Origin: Liolophura sinensis
Lineage: Eukaryota > Mollusca > Polyplacophora > Chitonida > Chitonidae
Direction of reading: 5' to 3'
DNA: 64,000 nucleotides
Assembly: GCF_032854445.1 (NCBI RefSeq)
Contig: NC_088300.1
Span: 49,657,682 to 49,721,681, forward strand
Shown here: one piece after another, positions 10,641 through 20,820 of the stretch
Layout: each line of letters starts with the position of its first letter
Position numbering within the stretch: position 1 is the stretch's first letter
Notes under the pieces: model-generated
Databases searched by the model: none
Told to the model about the DNA's origin: nothing
Seen by the model: only the letters and a program-made list of their open reading frames with translations
Position numbers and translations under genes: made by a program

Positions 10641-12777
10641 GCGAGGCTGCTGTAACTATGTGTGTGCGATATGAGGCATGGAGGCGTCTCTCTTTGTAAT
10701 GGGTTTTGAAACTGATGAGAAGATATTACTTTGTGATCTAAAATGGGGTCAGTGGGTCATCTTGATCAGGTTTTCCTGAACCTTCCGGTGCAAATAGAGC
10801 GTTACTGTAATATTTGAACAACAAATGAAGATATTCGAACACCTCTGCACAGAAGCCCTGTCACGTTCCATGGAGACCACTGACCTTCCACCAGTATGGG
10901 ATGGAAGTCTACGCTGAGGAGGACGCCAGCAAACGCAGGGTACAATTCATCGTGTTGAGTACGTCTGGTTGGATATATGTACAGCTGCAATCAAATCATT
11001 ATGAAATACATATTCTGATTAACGGTAACTTATACATTGGCATGGTACACGGTTCGGATGATCATTTAATTTATCCAGCAGGAACTTTCCTTGCATCTTT
11101 CCCTCATCAGTGAAAACTGTTGACTTCCTTACTTTATATGCTTTCTTAGTTTATTGGTGGTATGTGTTGAACGTTGTTGTGAACATCCGATTGTTGATCC
11201 GGACGGTCCAATGCCAATAAGACCGTCACGTTTACAGTCTCAGCCCCACGCTCCATTCTTGGAACCTGTTCTGTTACGGCACCAGTGTAATGGATGACAT
11301 ATTAAGAGCTTCATATAAAACCATATCAATATTGCAAATGGACATTGTTCATTTCGACAGCTCCAACGCAAAACACACAATAATTAATGGCATTCTTTCC
11401 TAGAACTTCTTAGCTTTATTAAAGGTGGTGAAATATATAGTTTTACAAGACTATACGCGTGAACTTTTATATATGTATTATTTAAGGTATATTTTAATAT
11501 TCAGAAAACACCTTCCAACTTCAAACGCTAAAGCGATGGTTCCAATCAACAAATGATTCTTGCGAAGAATGAAACGTTTCTTTATGTCACTATCGCCTTC
11601 GTTTTCCGTGTCAAAGCTGGCGACGTCTGTGACAAAACACGCCCTCTACCAGGTGATCATCTAGCTTGAATACCGAAACCGGTAATTTACATGACTTGGA
11701 TTTGGAATCTAAATGATCGGGGGTAATGAATGAATAAGTCATAATCATTATCATGGTGTGTTGACCCTTTTGCCACAGTAAGATACCTTATATGAGTTAT
11801 GGAATCTATGCAGTTTGTGCATCGTTCCAAATAGGCTTTCATCAAACTTTTCACATGCTATATGTGTCCATGGATACAACAGGATCGTTTAGAATTATAG
11901 CCTACCCAAATCGGTTCTAAACAACACGTTACCATTTGCCTTAGGATAAGCCTAAGTTGACATTCTCGTCGTCAGCAAAACATTATAAACTATTAGCGAC
12001 CGCTGTCAGTGAACGCTACAGGTGGGTTGGAATGCACTAAGGGTTACTGATTGTCAGTGTCAGTTTAAGTGACTTGAACAGAGCTATACAGCAAGAATAG
12101 ACGGACAGTAATAGGCACTGTCGAGCATCTTTCATGGAAATCTTCCCTTTACTGTCACCCCGCCAGTATGAACCCAGGTATGGTGAAATACAAGTTTGAA
12201 TGAAGCAATTCAGACAGAGCCCACACTGAACCGTCTGTTTGCAGAGCTATTACCTATCCGATGATTCCGTTTTCGTCCATGACAGGCGTGAATTCTAACC
12301 ATTTATTTCGACGAGATATAAACCCACGATGCCGTCGGATACATTGAGTGAAAACGAGTTACATCCGTGAACTTGATATGTCTCTTGTGCGGAAATGCTT
12401 TAATGCAATATTATAGCCAGCAGGGACACATATCGGTAGACACTGGACTGATGATAGCTTTGTGGAATCTTAGAGCCTAGTAAGTCATTGTACTAAATGT
12501 TAGATCTAGTTTAGATACTATAATTATTCAGTTCTGAATTACCTATACGCTGCTTGTTGATTTATATCCACCATTCTCTTTTTCATCACTGAAAATAAAA
12601 GGTTGGATCAATTGACAACCACATTTTCTACTATATAATATAGAAAATAAGTCCGTACCCGAAAGCTTTTTGTTTCTATATTTATCATACCAAAGTATTT
12701 TTATATATCACCGTAACTTTTACATATCATGTGTATAGATATATCTGGCATATGTTCTTTCATACTCCCATACAGCG
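10641..12777. other. Long intergenic stretch, no gene seen (copy A)
   Basis: About 2.1 kb with only short, featureless open frames. Position 11217/11218 is the site where copy B carries a 386-bp segment that is absent here. Otherwise it matches 48976-51490 in copy B. Confidence 0.55.
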
Positions 12778-12778
12778 T

Positions 12779-12957
12779 ATGTGCCGCTCTCTAAGACTCG
12801 CTTCACTGCCACCATTGTTTTTTGTACAGAAATCTTGAACAACGCCAAGGTCACTGGGGTCACGGTGATGAGGCAAACAGTTATGTCAGAAAAAACAAGA
12901 TGCTTCCTAACTCTGTCTCAACTTTTGTTTCCATTAATTATTGTAGGCATGCGTTCC
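12779..12957 (+). other. Possible orphan exon with weak nucleotide-sugar-transporter resemblance (copy A)
   Basis: A pyrimidine-rich acceptor ending CCCATACAG at about 12776 is followed by an open frame of about 60 residues that begins RYVPLSKTRFTATIVFCTEI. The opening loosely recalls the T-x-x-x-E-x-x-K region of SLC35-type nucleotide-sugar transporters, from memory only; the rest does not. It could be a pseudogene exon or chance. In copy B the acceptor is altered (CCCATATG), although the frame remains. No partner exons were recognised. Confidence 0.15.
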
Positions 12958-12960
12958 AAC

Positions 12961-13879
12961 ATAATTCCAACGTACATCTGAAACAAATGTATTGCTGAAA
13001 AATAGGTCCTGAATAGGTTTTTAATAGTCAGTTGTCTGTAGCTTACAGGTAAAGTTTTGATAACTATTTGTTTCATGTAGCGGAATGATTCTAATGGGGT
13101 ACACTTAGCACGGTATAGTTACTACATGTCTTCCTCACATTGGCGCCCAATGTCCAAAGCCACAGTTAATTACCTCATTAGATTTTGTACTTGCCAAAGA
13201 TGGTAAATAATTACCGTGCATACCGTTGTTTTTCTAGAAGACGTTCTTTAATACTGAGTTATATGTGATATGAAGCTTTTTGAAGACAGGTCATGATCCC
13301 TTTGTATTTTTTTAATGTGATTGTGTGTTAAATGTGATGGCAACACCGCAAGTTGAGTAATTCTAGGCCAGCGACGTCTAATAAATTGCACTGCATTCTT
13401 TTTACCTTATTCTGCTATAGCACTATGGCTTAACAGAATTAGAGAGCGTGTAAATTGCTACTATTTGAGGATTAACATGAACAGTTAGAATAACCATAGC
13501 TGAGGTAAACTGACAAGAGGCCGTATTTCACCGGTTACGTGTGACCATTAGCCAGCAATCACACTCGTCGCTGCTCTGGTTTTACCCTCTATGCTGTAGG
13601 TCTTTACTTGTATGCAAAGTCGTACAGCATCAACATATGAAAAGGTGGCATTGAACTCTTAATGCAGTATTTAATCCACTCGCACTGTTTCTGTTTGTTT
13701 TCGGAATTAGGCTTGTAGATTGCATATCCAATTGTACTAATTTCCCAGGTAGGTATTAGGTTTGATTGCTTTATTTTATGATTCTTCATTTTCGCTGGTT
13801 CTTAAGTTTGTTAAGTATGAAAAAAGTCGGTTATTTGTGATATGTACACTGCTGTTTCTGTTTTTATTCCTAATCACGG
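12961..13879. other. Intergenic sequence, deletion site relative to copy B
   Basis: No gene seen. At 13011-13016 six bases (GAATAG) stand where copy B has 466 bp (51720-52185). The rest matches 52186-53049 in copy B. Confidence 0.6.
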
Positions 13880-14205
13880 TACAAGGGCAGTCCTGTCAGA
13901 TACGTGTGCCCAAGTAATGCCTTAATCACGCAGCAAGCTGCTGGAGTAATGCTGTCAAAGCAATGCCTTAATCACTGGGGGAGCTGTTGGATCAATCCTG
14001 TCAAGATACGTGTACTCAAGCAATGTATTAATCACGGGAAAAGCTGCTGGAGCAATTTTGCCAGTTACGTGTACCCAAGCTGTGCCTTAATAATGGAGAA
14101 AGCTGCTCAAGCAATCCTCTCAGATACGTGTCCAAAAGCAATGCCTTAATCACGGGGGAAGCTGCTCAGGCAATCCTGTCATGCACGTGGGAAACTGGCG
14201 GTGAA
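13880..14205. repeat. Tandem repeat, about 59-bp unit, five units (copy A)
   Basis: Each unit has a CAGATACGTGTRCCCAAGCA-like block, then AATGCCTTAATCACG, then GAAGCTGCTGGAGCAAT. Spacing is about 59 bp, one unit being shortened. Copy B (53050-53430) has one more unit, and the coordinate offset between copies rises by 58 bp across the array. Confidence 0.85.
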
Positions 14206-14531
14206 ACCCTATCAGATACGGTTGTTCTAGCAGTGCCCATAGCCCGCCAACTCTGACGACAATCCCTCAGGCAATATATTTGGTCCACATTAATCTAATT
14301 TGCCATACGGTAGTCGGACGCCATTGCAGGCACCGCTTCAATATTAAACATCATATTTGATTGGCCACCGCAGAGAAGTACAAGTAGATGCCTTTGGAAA
14401 AGAGGCTCTTGGCTTGGATACAACCAGGGTTATTGAAAGGCGAACCCTTTTTTGGACTTTCCAAGACGTCAGCATCACACCGGGCTATAGACCTACAGGG
14501 TGGTTACATGTATGTGTTTTTTTTGTTCTAG
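14206..14531. other. Intergenic sequence ending in a candidate splice acceptor (copy A)
   Basis: No gene seen. The segment ends with a T-rich tract and TTCTAG at 14526-14531, a good acceptor shape for the candidate exon that follows. Confidence 0.4.
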
Positions 14532-14895
14532 GTACACCGATGGCTGATGATGACAAACACCTATGTGGACTTCAACTGTACATCTATAGCTAATGCTTGG
14601 GCAACCAATCCAGATAGCCCACTCGAGCCGTTGACAGATGGAGCCGCTTTAAACTGCTCCCGGAAGTGCTGATACCAGAAGTGATAACGAGCCGTGTTAC
14701 CTGCTTCCAGTACTTTTGTTGTTTAGCTTCAGCCAGGCTTTGGGTATTTAGGCAGGCTTGTCGAGCTGGAAAGAGAGAGTGACAGGATAAAGTTACTCGG
14801 TATTGTCTAGCATCAGTTTGGCGCTGCCACACAGCCAGCTGTTGCTCACCACAAGACCATGTTCCGCATAGAGCGAAGAAATCTTTCCAGTGAAG
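14532..14895 (+). other. Candidate non-coding or 5'-UTR exon (copy A)
   Basis: Bounded by an acceptor (T-rich tract, TTCTAG) on the left and a consensus donor, AAG/GTAAGT, at 14895/14896 on the right. The 364-bp interval is richer in G and C than its surroundings. It has no long plus-strand frame; a 43-codon frame starting MMTNTYVDF is frameshifted by one missing G in copy B, so that peptide is unlikely. A late ATG at 14864 could run into the donor in phase. It could be an untranslated leader exon, for example of the receptor 5 kb downstream, or a non-coding RNA exon. The minus-strand 182-codon frame here has no recognisable features. Confidence 0.25.
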
Positions 14896-15399
14896 GTAAG
14901 TTAAATCGATGTACATTGACTTCATTGACATAGAACATTGGGCGTTAACAAAACCGATATTATAATTAGAGCTAACTGCATGCAGTGGAGTATCAGATAA
15001 GCATTCTACAAAGAATGCTCTTTGGTGGATTTTTTTTTTCATATTTGCTTGAAGATATTTTGGCACATCTAAGGTAGAGCAATATGTACGACTTATTGAA
15101 CAGCGTATTACAGAGCGATCTTTGGTAAATGTACACATATTTTTTTTAGAATGTTGGTGATATATTGATCAGGGTCACTGGGATAGGCTGGAGTTTCTTT
15201 AATCTGAGATCCTTTTATGAAAGGCACACCCTTATATTGGCATTTTTCTCACTTCCAGAGTTGTAACTTGAAGCCAAATGAACGTTGTAAACATATCAAA
15301 GTGCCAATCCTGCATGTTGATTTCGTCTCATTTTCATATGGATCTCAGGTGTTTGTATCCAGGAGATCGTGGCGGTATTATTAACTCAGTGAGAGCCTT
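14896..15399. other. Intergenic or intronic sequence, nothing recognised (copy A)
   Basis: AT-rich, with short homopolymer runs near 15032 and 15140. No gene or repeat was seen. It corresponds to 54123-54622 in copy B. Confidence 0.5.
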
Positions 15400-15485
15400 G
15401 GCTGGCTCGTAGAGTTAAATCGATCGCTGGCTGCGATTATAAATCCCTTGACTAGTGAGGTCGCGTGTTCGAATCCTGCTTCACC
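15400..15485 (+). mobile_element. tRNA-derived SINE head or tRNA-like relic (copy A)
   Basis: An A-box-like TTGGCTGGCTCGTAGAG is followed about 65 bp later by a B-box GTGTTCGAATCCTGC. The wide spacing matches that in the SINE-1 head rather than a normal tRNA gene, and no clean cloverleaf with an acceptor stem can be drawn by eye. It is therefore called a SINE-type head, not a functional tRNA. The match in copy B is at 54623-54708. Confidence 0.5.
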
Positions 15486-16424
15486 TGACTGTGTTTTTAC
15501 ATCAAGATGTTTAACACTTAACTGTGCGAGGTCAGAGGTTTAATGTGGGTATTCCACTTCCCCCACTGATAAACTTGGCCTGGCAGTTTTACATGATGGG
15601 GGAAAAAACGTGAGGACGGCGTTGCATTTTTGTCTGTACATGTTACAATAAATCTGATCGCCATGCCATATCCGAAATTTTGATGACAACATTTTGATTT
15701 ATAACGGCTGGAATTCTTCAATTGTTTGCCTCAACAAGCCTCAACAAGCTTATACGTAATTAATTATATAGGTTATTGATCAATCGGTTCGCCTGGGCTC
15801 TTTTTATAATCGCTGTAAATCATATATAACTGTGATATTTGTTTCACTTAGTCAGCAATCAGCTCAATAATTTGTTGCCAGTATCATCCTTTTTTCACTT
15901 GAGTTGTTGTCTAGATAAGACCCCTTGACATTTAAAATGATTTAAATTGTTGCACATCATGATTCTCATCAGTTGTAAGTGGTTATTGGAGTCGATTTAT
16001 TTTGTAACAGTCAATATGACAGAGAGACGTAATTTTCAGTTATTAACGGTCAATTTAATCTAACTGGCATTTTATTTATTCATTTTCACATTGGATTTTA
16101 GTCGTGTGAAATATGACTCACTGGCGTACATTTCAAGAGGTGGAAAAAAAGCCAACAGTCTTATTTTTAACGACAATTCTTGAATTTATTCTGTTGATAA
16201 GCATACATTCTTTGTCTCATCATCATCTAAGTTTAGTCTTACACATGTATATAGACATCAGAACAAATATTCGTATAACAACCGTCAGTCAAAACGGACG
16301 TCCCAGGTCAATAATCGCAATTCCGAAAACAAAAAGCAGGGCTATCAAGGTAAACTGCAAATGTTTTTGATTTCCAACTTAAAGTTACCAGGGTAAATAT
16401 GTGGGACTATGTATATATCTATGC
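15486..16424. other. Intergenic sequence, no gene seen (copy A)
   Basis: AT-rich sequence. An 11-bp CCTCAACAAG doublet sits near 15731. No coding or RNA gene signal. It matches 54709-55652 in copy B. Confidence 0.5.
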
Positions 16425-16735
16425 TTGGCTTGGGGTTTAACGTAGTACTTAACAACATTTCAGTCGTCTGACGACGAGGAGTAATTAAATTTGTGTACAT
16501 ATACTGGGTCTTCTTGTGGCAGGGCGAGTCCATGGCGCCAAAGTGATACCGCCACCGAAGTATCGTGGCGAAGTCACCAGATAGGACACCCCACCCAGTC
16601 ACATTACACTGGCACAAGGCCAATCACTTTTGCTGTAACTGGTCAATGCTGAGCGCCAAGACAGGCAGCAGCATATACCATTTTTTAAGCCTTTAGTCTG
16701 ACCCGACCCGGGTTGATCCCGGTGTCTCCCGACAT
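16425..16735 (-). mobile_element. SINE-2 element (copy A)
   Basis: Runs from a GGGGTTTAACGTAGTACTTA tail through TTTCAGTCGTCTGACGACGA, a GGCGAGTCCATGGCGCC block, a GCCACCGAAGTATCG block and CAATGCTGAGCGCCAAG, to a right end with GACCCGGGTTGATCC. The last block resembles a reversed tRNA T-arm. The 92-codon minus-strand frame within it is a translation of the element. The match in copy B is at 55653-55965. Confidence 0.8.
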
Positions 16736-17208
16736 CGTATATACATGGGAATAATTGTTTCTGTTATTTTATATGCCTGTACGGAATGTGTAGCTTGCCA
16801 TGTAAACCGCATATTCATCTGGAATTCTACAATTTTGTCATAACGCCATTATGCAGGTTCGTTCCTCGGACCGTCATCGACGTCATAAAAAATACTATAA
16901 CGGACAATGTTGAAGTGCTAATGACGAGCATCGCCATTGTCGTCACAACAAAGAAATAAACAATGTAATTTTCCCTACAACAATACATAGGCCAATTATG
17001 AAAAAGAAATACATGTGTATTAAAAATTGAGTTAGCGGAACAAATACGTCATGACGTATTTTCAAAAAGAAAACTTTCGCAACCTTACACATTAACAGGA
17101 GAAGATTGTTGACACGAATTCTTGCGAAATTTAATAGCCTTGCAGCCTTACGCTTTCAATAAGTGAACAGTGATGTAATTTATAAATTTACATTTTTCAG
17201 TCATGCCA
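16736..17208. other. Intergenic sequence, no gene seen (copy A)
   Basis: AT-rich, with a short palindrome ATACGTCATGACGTAT at about 17044-17059 that contains a CRE-like TGACGT core on each side. No gene was found. It matches 55966-56437 in copy B, where the palindrome is conserved. Confidence 0.5.
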
Positions 17209-17575
17209 AGTTCGCCTCCAATCTGTTGATCAGAGTTTAATTTCTTCACGGTGGACAAGCGTTCCCCTCCAGTCTGCTAATCACAGTTTAATATCTTCAT
17301 GATAGACAAGCATTCCCCTCCAATCTGTTGATCACAGTTTAATTTCTTCACGGTGGACAAGCGTTCCCCTCCAGTCTGCTAATCACAGTTTAATATCTTC
17401 ATGATAGACAAGCATTCCCCTCCAATCTGTTGATCACAGTTTAATTTCTTCACGGTGGACAAGCGTTCCTCTCCAGTCTGCTAATCACAGTTTAATATAT
17501 TCATGATAGACAAGCATTCCCCTTCAATCTGCTTATCACAGTTCAAATTCTTCACGCTGGACAAGCAATCCCTTC
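17209..17575. repeat. Higher-order satellite: alternating 51-bp monomers, 102-bp period (copy A)
   Basis: Seven 51-bp monomers. Two types alternate: one with CCTCCAATCTGTTGATCAC and TTCACGGTGGACAAGC, the other with CCTCCAGTCTGCTAATCAC and TTCATGATAGACAAGC. Units of the same type two positions apart are nearly identical, whereas neighbours differ, which is the hallmark of a higher-order repeat. Copy B has nine monomers, exactly one 102-bp pair more. Confidence 0.93.
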
Positions 17576-17861
17576 TATATACGTACAGCATATACGTATA
17601 GCAATATACGTGCGAAATACAGTTGGCGGGAATAAAGGTCATAAGAGCTTGATCTATCCCAAGGAAAGTAGAATAACAGAGTATAAGGGAATAATTGCAA
17701 GCGGTGATAATATTACACTGTTATTAAAACATACATGGTAACAAAATAAATTAACACAAACAGGAATTATAAAAGATGTAAGAGATTTTATGGACATTTA
17801 TGTGTGAATTTTATTTTACTTCTTTTTTTATATTTATATTTGATCATCCAGAATTACCAGA

Positions 17862-17935
17862 TCAAATCCCGGGACGGGATTGAACCCGTATTTCGCGGCT
17901 ACAAGGCGGAAGCTCTAAGGCCGGTATCGACCAGT
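17862..17935 (-). mobile_element. tRNA-like relic (copy A)
   Basis: On the minus strand there is a good T-arm shape, ACGGGTTCAATCCCGT, preceded by GAGCTTCCGCCTTGTAG. The anticodon stem does not pair well and no acceptor stem is seen. It is probably the head of an old SINE or a tRNA pseudogene. The match in copy B is at 57192-57265. Confidence 0.35.
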
Positions 17936-18759
17936 AATTTTACTATTCTGTCAGATTTTGTCTGTGTAGGCGCACTTACTGGTGCATTGCCGCCGTGCTG
18001 AAGCTTCCAGTGTAACGTTTTAACGTGGTTGTTTACGATTGCATCTGTCTATTATACTCTTGATTAATGGCTAGGATTAAACATGTTATTGCCATAACAG
18101 GAAGTTACAGCAAACATTTGATGCCAGACGGAGATAGCTTGCATGAACCCGTAACACAGTGATAATGAAGTACATGTAGCTTCCCTCTAACGTCACTCGC
18201 ACCGGATATGACTGTCACGAGAATACCACATTTCACCGACCTTCACGGAAGTTTCCCAAACAACAACAATAAATTAGTATGGGACTTACCAAAGTGTTTT
18301 CTATACATTTTCATATCCAACGTTAAATCAACCATTGCAAATTCTAAAGCTTTCCTTCTTCAATTACAGTGACCTACGACCGTTTAAACATCGCGCATCA
18401 TTGTGGATCAGAGGGGAAAGAGAAAAGTAAAGCAGTCCTAAGAATGTTGGAATTTGTGTAAGAGAATAGGAATGATCCAAATGTGGTGATAAATGTGTTG
18501 TACCTCAATATCTCATAGACCGTATTGGATTGTCCAGAAATAGAAATATATTAACATATTATTAGTTTAGGCTGAAAAGTTCCTGATCTCCGCTTGACAT
18601 ACACTGTTACATAATTTTATTTATTAATAATTATATTTTTTATTTTTATTGTTGGTGTTAAATAATCTCTTTATATCATACTGTATAAGTTTGTATACAA
18701 GCTTAGGTGTGCTGTTTTCTAGGTGATCAAAACTACCAGTTTCATGACGGAACGCAAAG
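17936..18759. other. Intergenic sequence upstream of the receptor (copy A)
   Basis: No gene or repeat array seen. It corresponds to 57266-58102 in copy B; B has an extra dozen bases near 58042 that are absent at about 18711. Confidence 0.5.
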
Positions 18760-18968
18760 TCGAGAACTGGAGATTAGTTAAATTGCACGATTTGTTTAGT
18801 TGTTCTAGCGCGATTTTTGATAAACTGCGTGAGATTATCAAAATTGTGGTGCGGTTTCACTAATCTGGCATTCTCAAGTTCTCGTATCACGCATCCTGTC
18901 ATAAATCCCGCTTGTCGAGATTAGCAAAAAACGGAAAAATCGCTCAGTTTTATTTTATTAATCTCGAC
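18760..18968. repeat. Cluster of nested inverted repeats upstream of the receptor promoter (copy A)
   Basis: Three fold-backs in about 210 bp. An outer imperfect pair has CGAGAACT...GATTAGT at 18761-18778 against its reverse complement at 18859-18884. An inner perfect 9-bp pair is TTTTGATAA at 18815-18823 with TTATCAAAA at 18835-18843. A separate perfect 10-bp pair is GTCGAGATTA at 18914-18923 with TAATCTCGAC at 18959-18968. It may be a decayed foldback or MITE-type element, or a structured regulatory region. It ends about 70 bp before the TATA box. Confidence 0.65.
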
Positions 18969-19036
18969 ATTCGTGTTTTTGGCGCGTGGGTATTGAAAGA
19001 GACAGCTCGAGAATTCCAGTGGCAGCGTGCGTCTTT

Positions 19037-19042
19037 TATAAG
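19037..19042 (+). promoter_or_regulatory. Candidate TATA box of the receptor gene (copy A)
   Basis: TATAAG within CTTTTATAAG. A start about 30 bp downstream would give a first leader exon at roughly 19068-19176, ending at a donor-like ATG/GTATGT. An acceptor lies just before the receptor ATG. Copy B has the same TATAAG at 58379-58384, but about 10 bp are missing just downstream. Inference from sequence shape only. Confidence 0.4.
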
Positions 19043-19176
19043 TATTTGAGCTTAAGGCGTCAAGTCGTTTTGCTATTTGTTGCCATCCTCTCAGATTCCT
19101 AAAAAACCGATGTCACATCATGGCGATCAACTTGTTGTCGGTATTCTTAGTATGTTCGGAGACGAACGTGCCAATG

Positions 19177-19645
19177 GTATGTATGGACCATCCCTGAATG
19201 CAAGACCACGTCAGGCCGGAGGTCGAAACTACGATTATACCAACTATAATGACGGCGATTATACCAACTGACTACACGCTGATTAGAATGACTGGGTTAT
19301 CAGATTCCGGCTTTACTTCTAGTAAATATTATTCACTCTTAGCTATTACTGTTATCTCAACAGCGTCGCTGTTTCACTGGGTTAGATCTCATCGTTTGAA
19401 ATTGTACAACTATTCCTGTAAATACTTTTAGCGAATTTCCCAAACTGCCATCCGTGTTTTCATTGGTCTGTCTTGCTGCATCGGTAGCGGCTTTAAGTCA
19501 GGATGTTTATCGGGTAATAAGGCCTAGGGCCGTTATTTACTCTAGGAGTTCCAGCTATCTCCACTCATAAATCTAACCACCGTCGTCTCAGTGGAAAATT
19601 TTCCAGCACTACTTTAAACGACAATCAAATTTATTATCTTTCCAG
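19177..19645 (+). other. Inferred 5'-UTR intron of the receptor gene (copy A)
   Basis: It would begin at the donor GTATGT (19177) and end at the acceptor ATCTTTCCAG at 19636-19645, leaving a 17-base leader before the ATG. The acceptor is convincing, with pyrimidine-rich DNA just before it. The donor choice is less sure, because other upstream exons could be used. Confidence 0.45.
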
Positions 19646-19662
19646 GGGAAGTTCATCTGACA

Positions 19663-20820
19663 ATGGATTCCGACCAGAACCTGACACTATCGTTCATGAA
19701 GACACCAAACAACTACTCAGCCCACGACTATATGCCGATTCTACAGGAATACAAGCATCAAGATCGTTGGTTCGATAAGCCGACGGAAGTGACCATCACG
19801 ATAGCCTATTGCACTATTATTCTTCTTGGTCTTCTGGGAAATGGAATCGTCTGTGTCATTGTTAGCCGGAAGGAAAATCTTCGGTCGGCAAAAAATCTCT
19901 TTATTATGAATTTGTCGATATCCGACATCATGATGTGCGTTATAAGTATGCCGTTCACTTTGTTGAAGCTCACCATGAAAAACTGGCCGCTAGGTAAAAT
20001 CATGTGTAAGATCGTGCCTTTTGTTCATATGACGGACGTTTTTGTCTCCACGGCTACCATTGTAGCCATTGCGGTTTATCGACATCGCTGCATCGTGTAC
20101 GCCAAGAAAAAGTCCTCGTCCAAACGGACGATCGTATACACGTTAGTGATGTTGTGGGCCATCTCTCTGGCTCTCTCTCTCCCAGTGTTCATCTTCTCAG
20201 AGGTTAGACCCATACAGATGATGCACACCTTGGTCCGCTATGATATATGCATGGAAGTCTGGCCCTCCGGTAAGATTCGAGGTCTTTACACCATTTTGCT
20301 GGTTGTAGTTCAGTATCTTCTGCCGCTTGTAGTCATCAGCATTTTGCATAGCAGAATTTGCCACTTCCTGCGTCTGCGAATCACGGAAAATCCCATCACA
20401 CGGCGAAATTTCGAGAGGTCTTTGAGAGCCATCCATCGGCATCGGAAAAACATGACCATTCTCACGTCCATTGCGATGACCTTTGGGATCACGTGGTTGC
20501 CGTTAACCGTTCTGAACATTATGGCCGATTACGACTACCGTATTTTTCTAGAAAGCAACTTTAATCTGGCCTACGCTATCTGTCACCTGACCGCCATGTT
20601 GTCGGCCTCGCTGAACCCAATCATATATGGAGGACTTAATCCTAACTTCAGAGAGGAGTTTTTGTCGGTGCTTCTTTGTACGAGACTGCGTTCAAGGAAA
20701 GGCGAGGATTCAATCGACGAAGGTGTCTTTAATCTGCGTGTAATAGGAATGGATGGATCGACTCCATCCAAATCGTCCAGTGGCACGAACTACAGGAGTA
20801 TTGTATTCAACAGCGGTTGA
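19663..20820 (+). CDS. NPY/NPF-type rhodopsin-like GPCR (copy A)
   Basis: 385-residue class A receptor in the plasma membrane, single coding exon. The short N-terminus has sequons at N6 and N17. Seven helices are visible: GN at N60 (helix 1), LSISD with D88 (helix 2), C115 and ECL2 C196 for the disulfide, W165 (helix 4), P221 (helix 5), F-x-x-x-W278-L-P280 (helix 6) and N318-P-I-I-Y322 (helix 7), then a helix 8 NFREEF and a Ser/Thr-rich tail. ICMEVWP in ECL2, VVQYLLPL in helix 5, TWLPLTVLN and NPIIYGGLNPNF place it with neuropeptide Y/F receptors, by family knowledge. Oddities: Y139-R140-H141 replaces D/E-R-Y, and T277 stands where Cys is usual. T132 distinguishes it from copy B. Ligand and G protein cannot be read from the sequence. 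Confidence 0.93.
   Translation: MDSDQNLTLSFMKTPNNYSAHDYMPILQEYKHQDRWFDKPTEVTITIAYCTIILLGLLGNGIVCVIVSRKENLRSAKNLFIMNLSISDIMMCVISMPFTLLKLTMKNWPLGKIMCKIVPFVHMTDVFVSTATIVAIAVYRHRCIVYAKKKSSSKRTIVYTLVMLWAISLALSLPVFIFSEVRPIQMMHTLVRYDICMEVWPSGKIRGLYTILLVVVQYLLPLVVISILHSRICHFLRLRITENPITRRNFERSLRAIHRHRKNMTILTSIAMTFGITWLPLTVLNIMADYDYRIFLESNFNLAYAICHLTAMLSASLNPIIYGGLNPNFREEFLSVLLCTRLRSRKGEDSIDEGVFNLRVIGMDGSTPSKSSSGTNYRSIVFNSG

Noticed and set aside
14590-15138. 182-codon minus-strand frame as a gene
   Set aside because: No recognisable domain, and its N-terminus differs in copy B (181 codons) through frameshift, so the frame is not conserved even between near-identical copies. It also runs across a plus-strand splice donor.
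15400-15485. Functional tRNA gene
   Set aside because: The A-box to B-box distance is too long, no clean cloverleaf could be drawn, and the layout matches SINE-type heads.
20197-20786. Short frames on the other strand or in other frames within the receptor gene
   Set aside because: Shadows of the receptor coding sequence, repeated identically at copy B.
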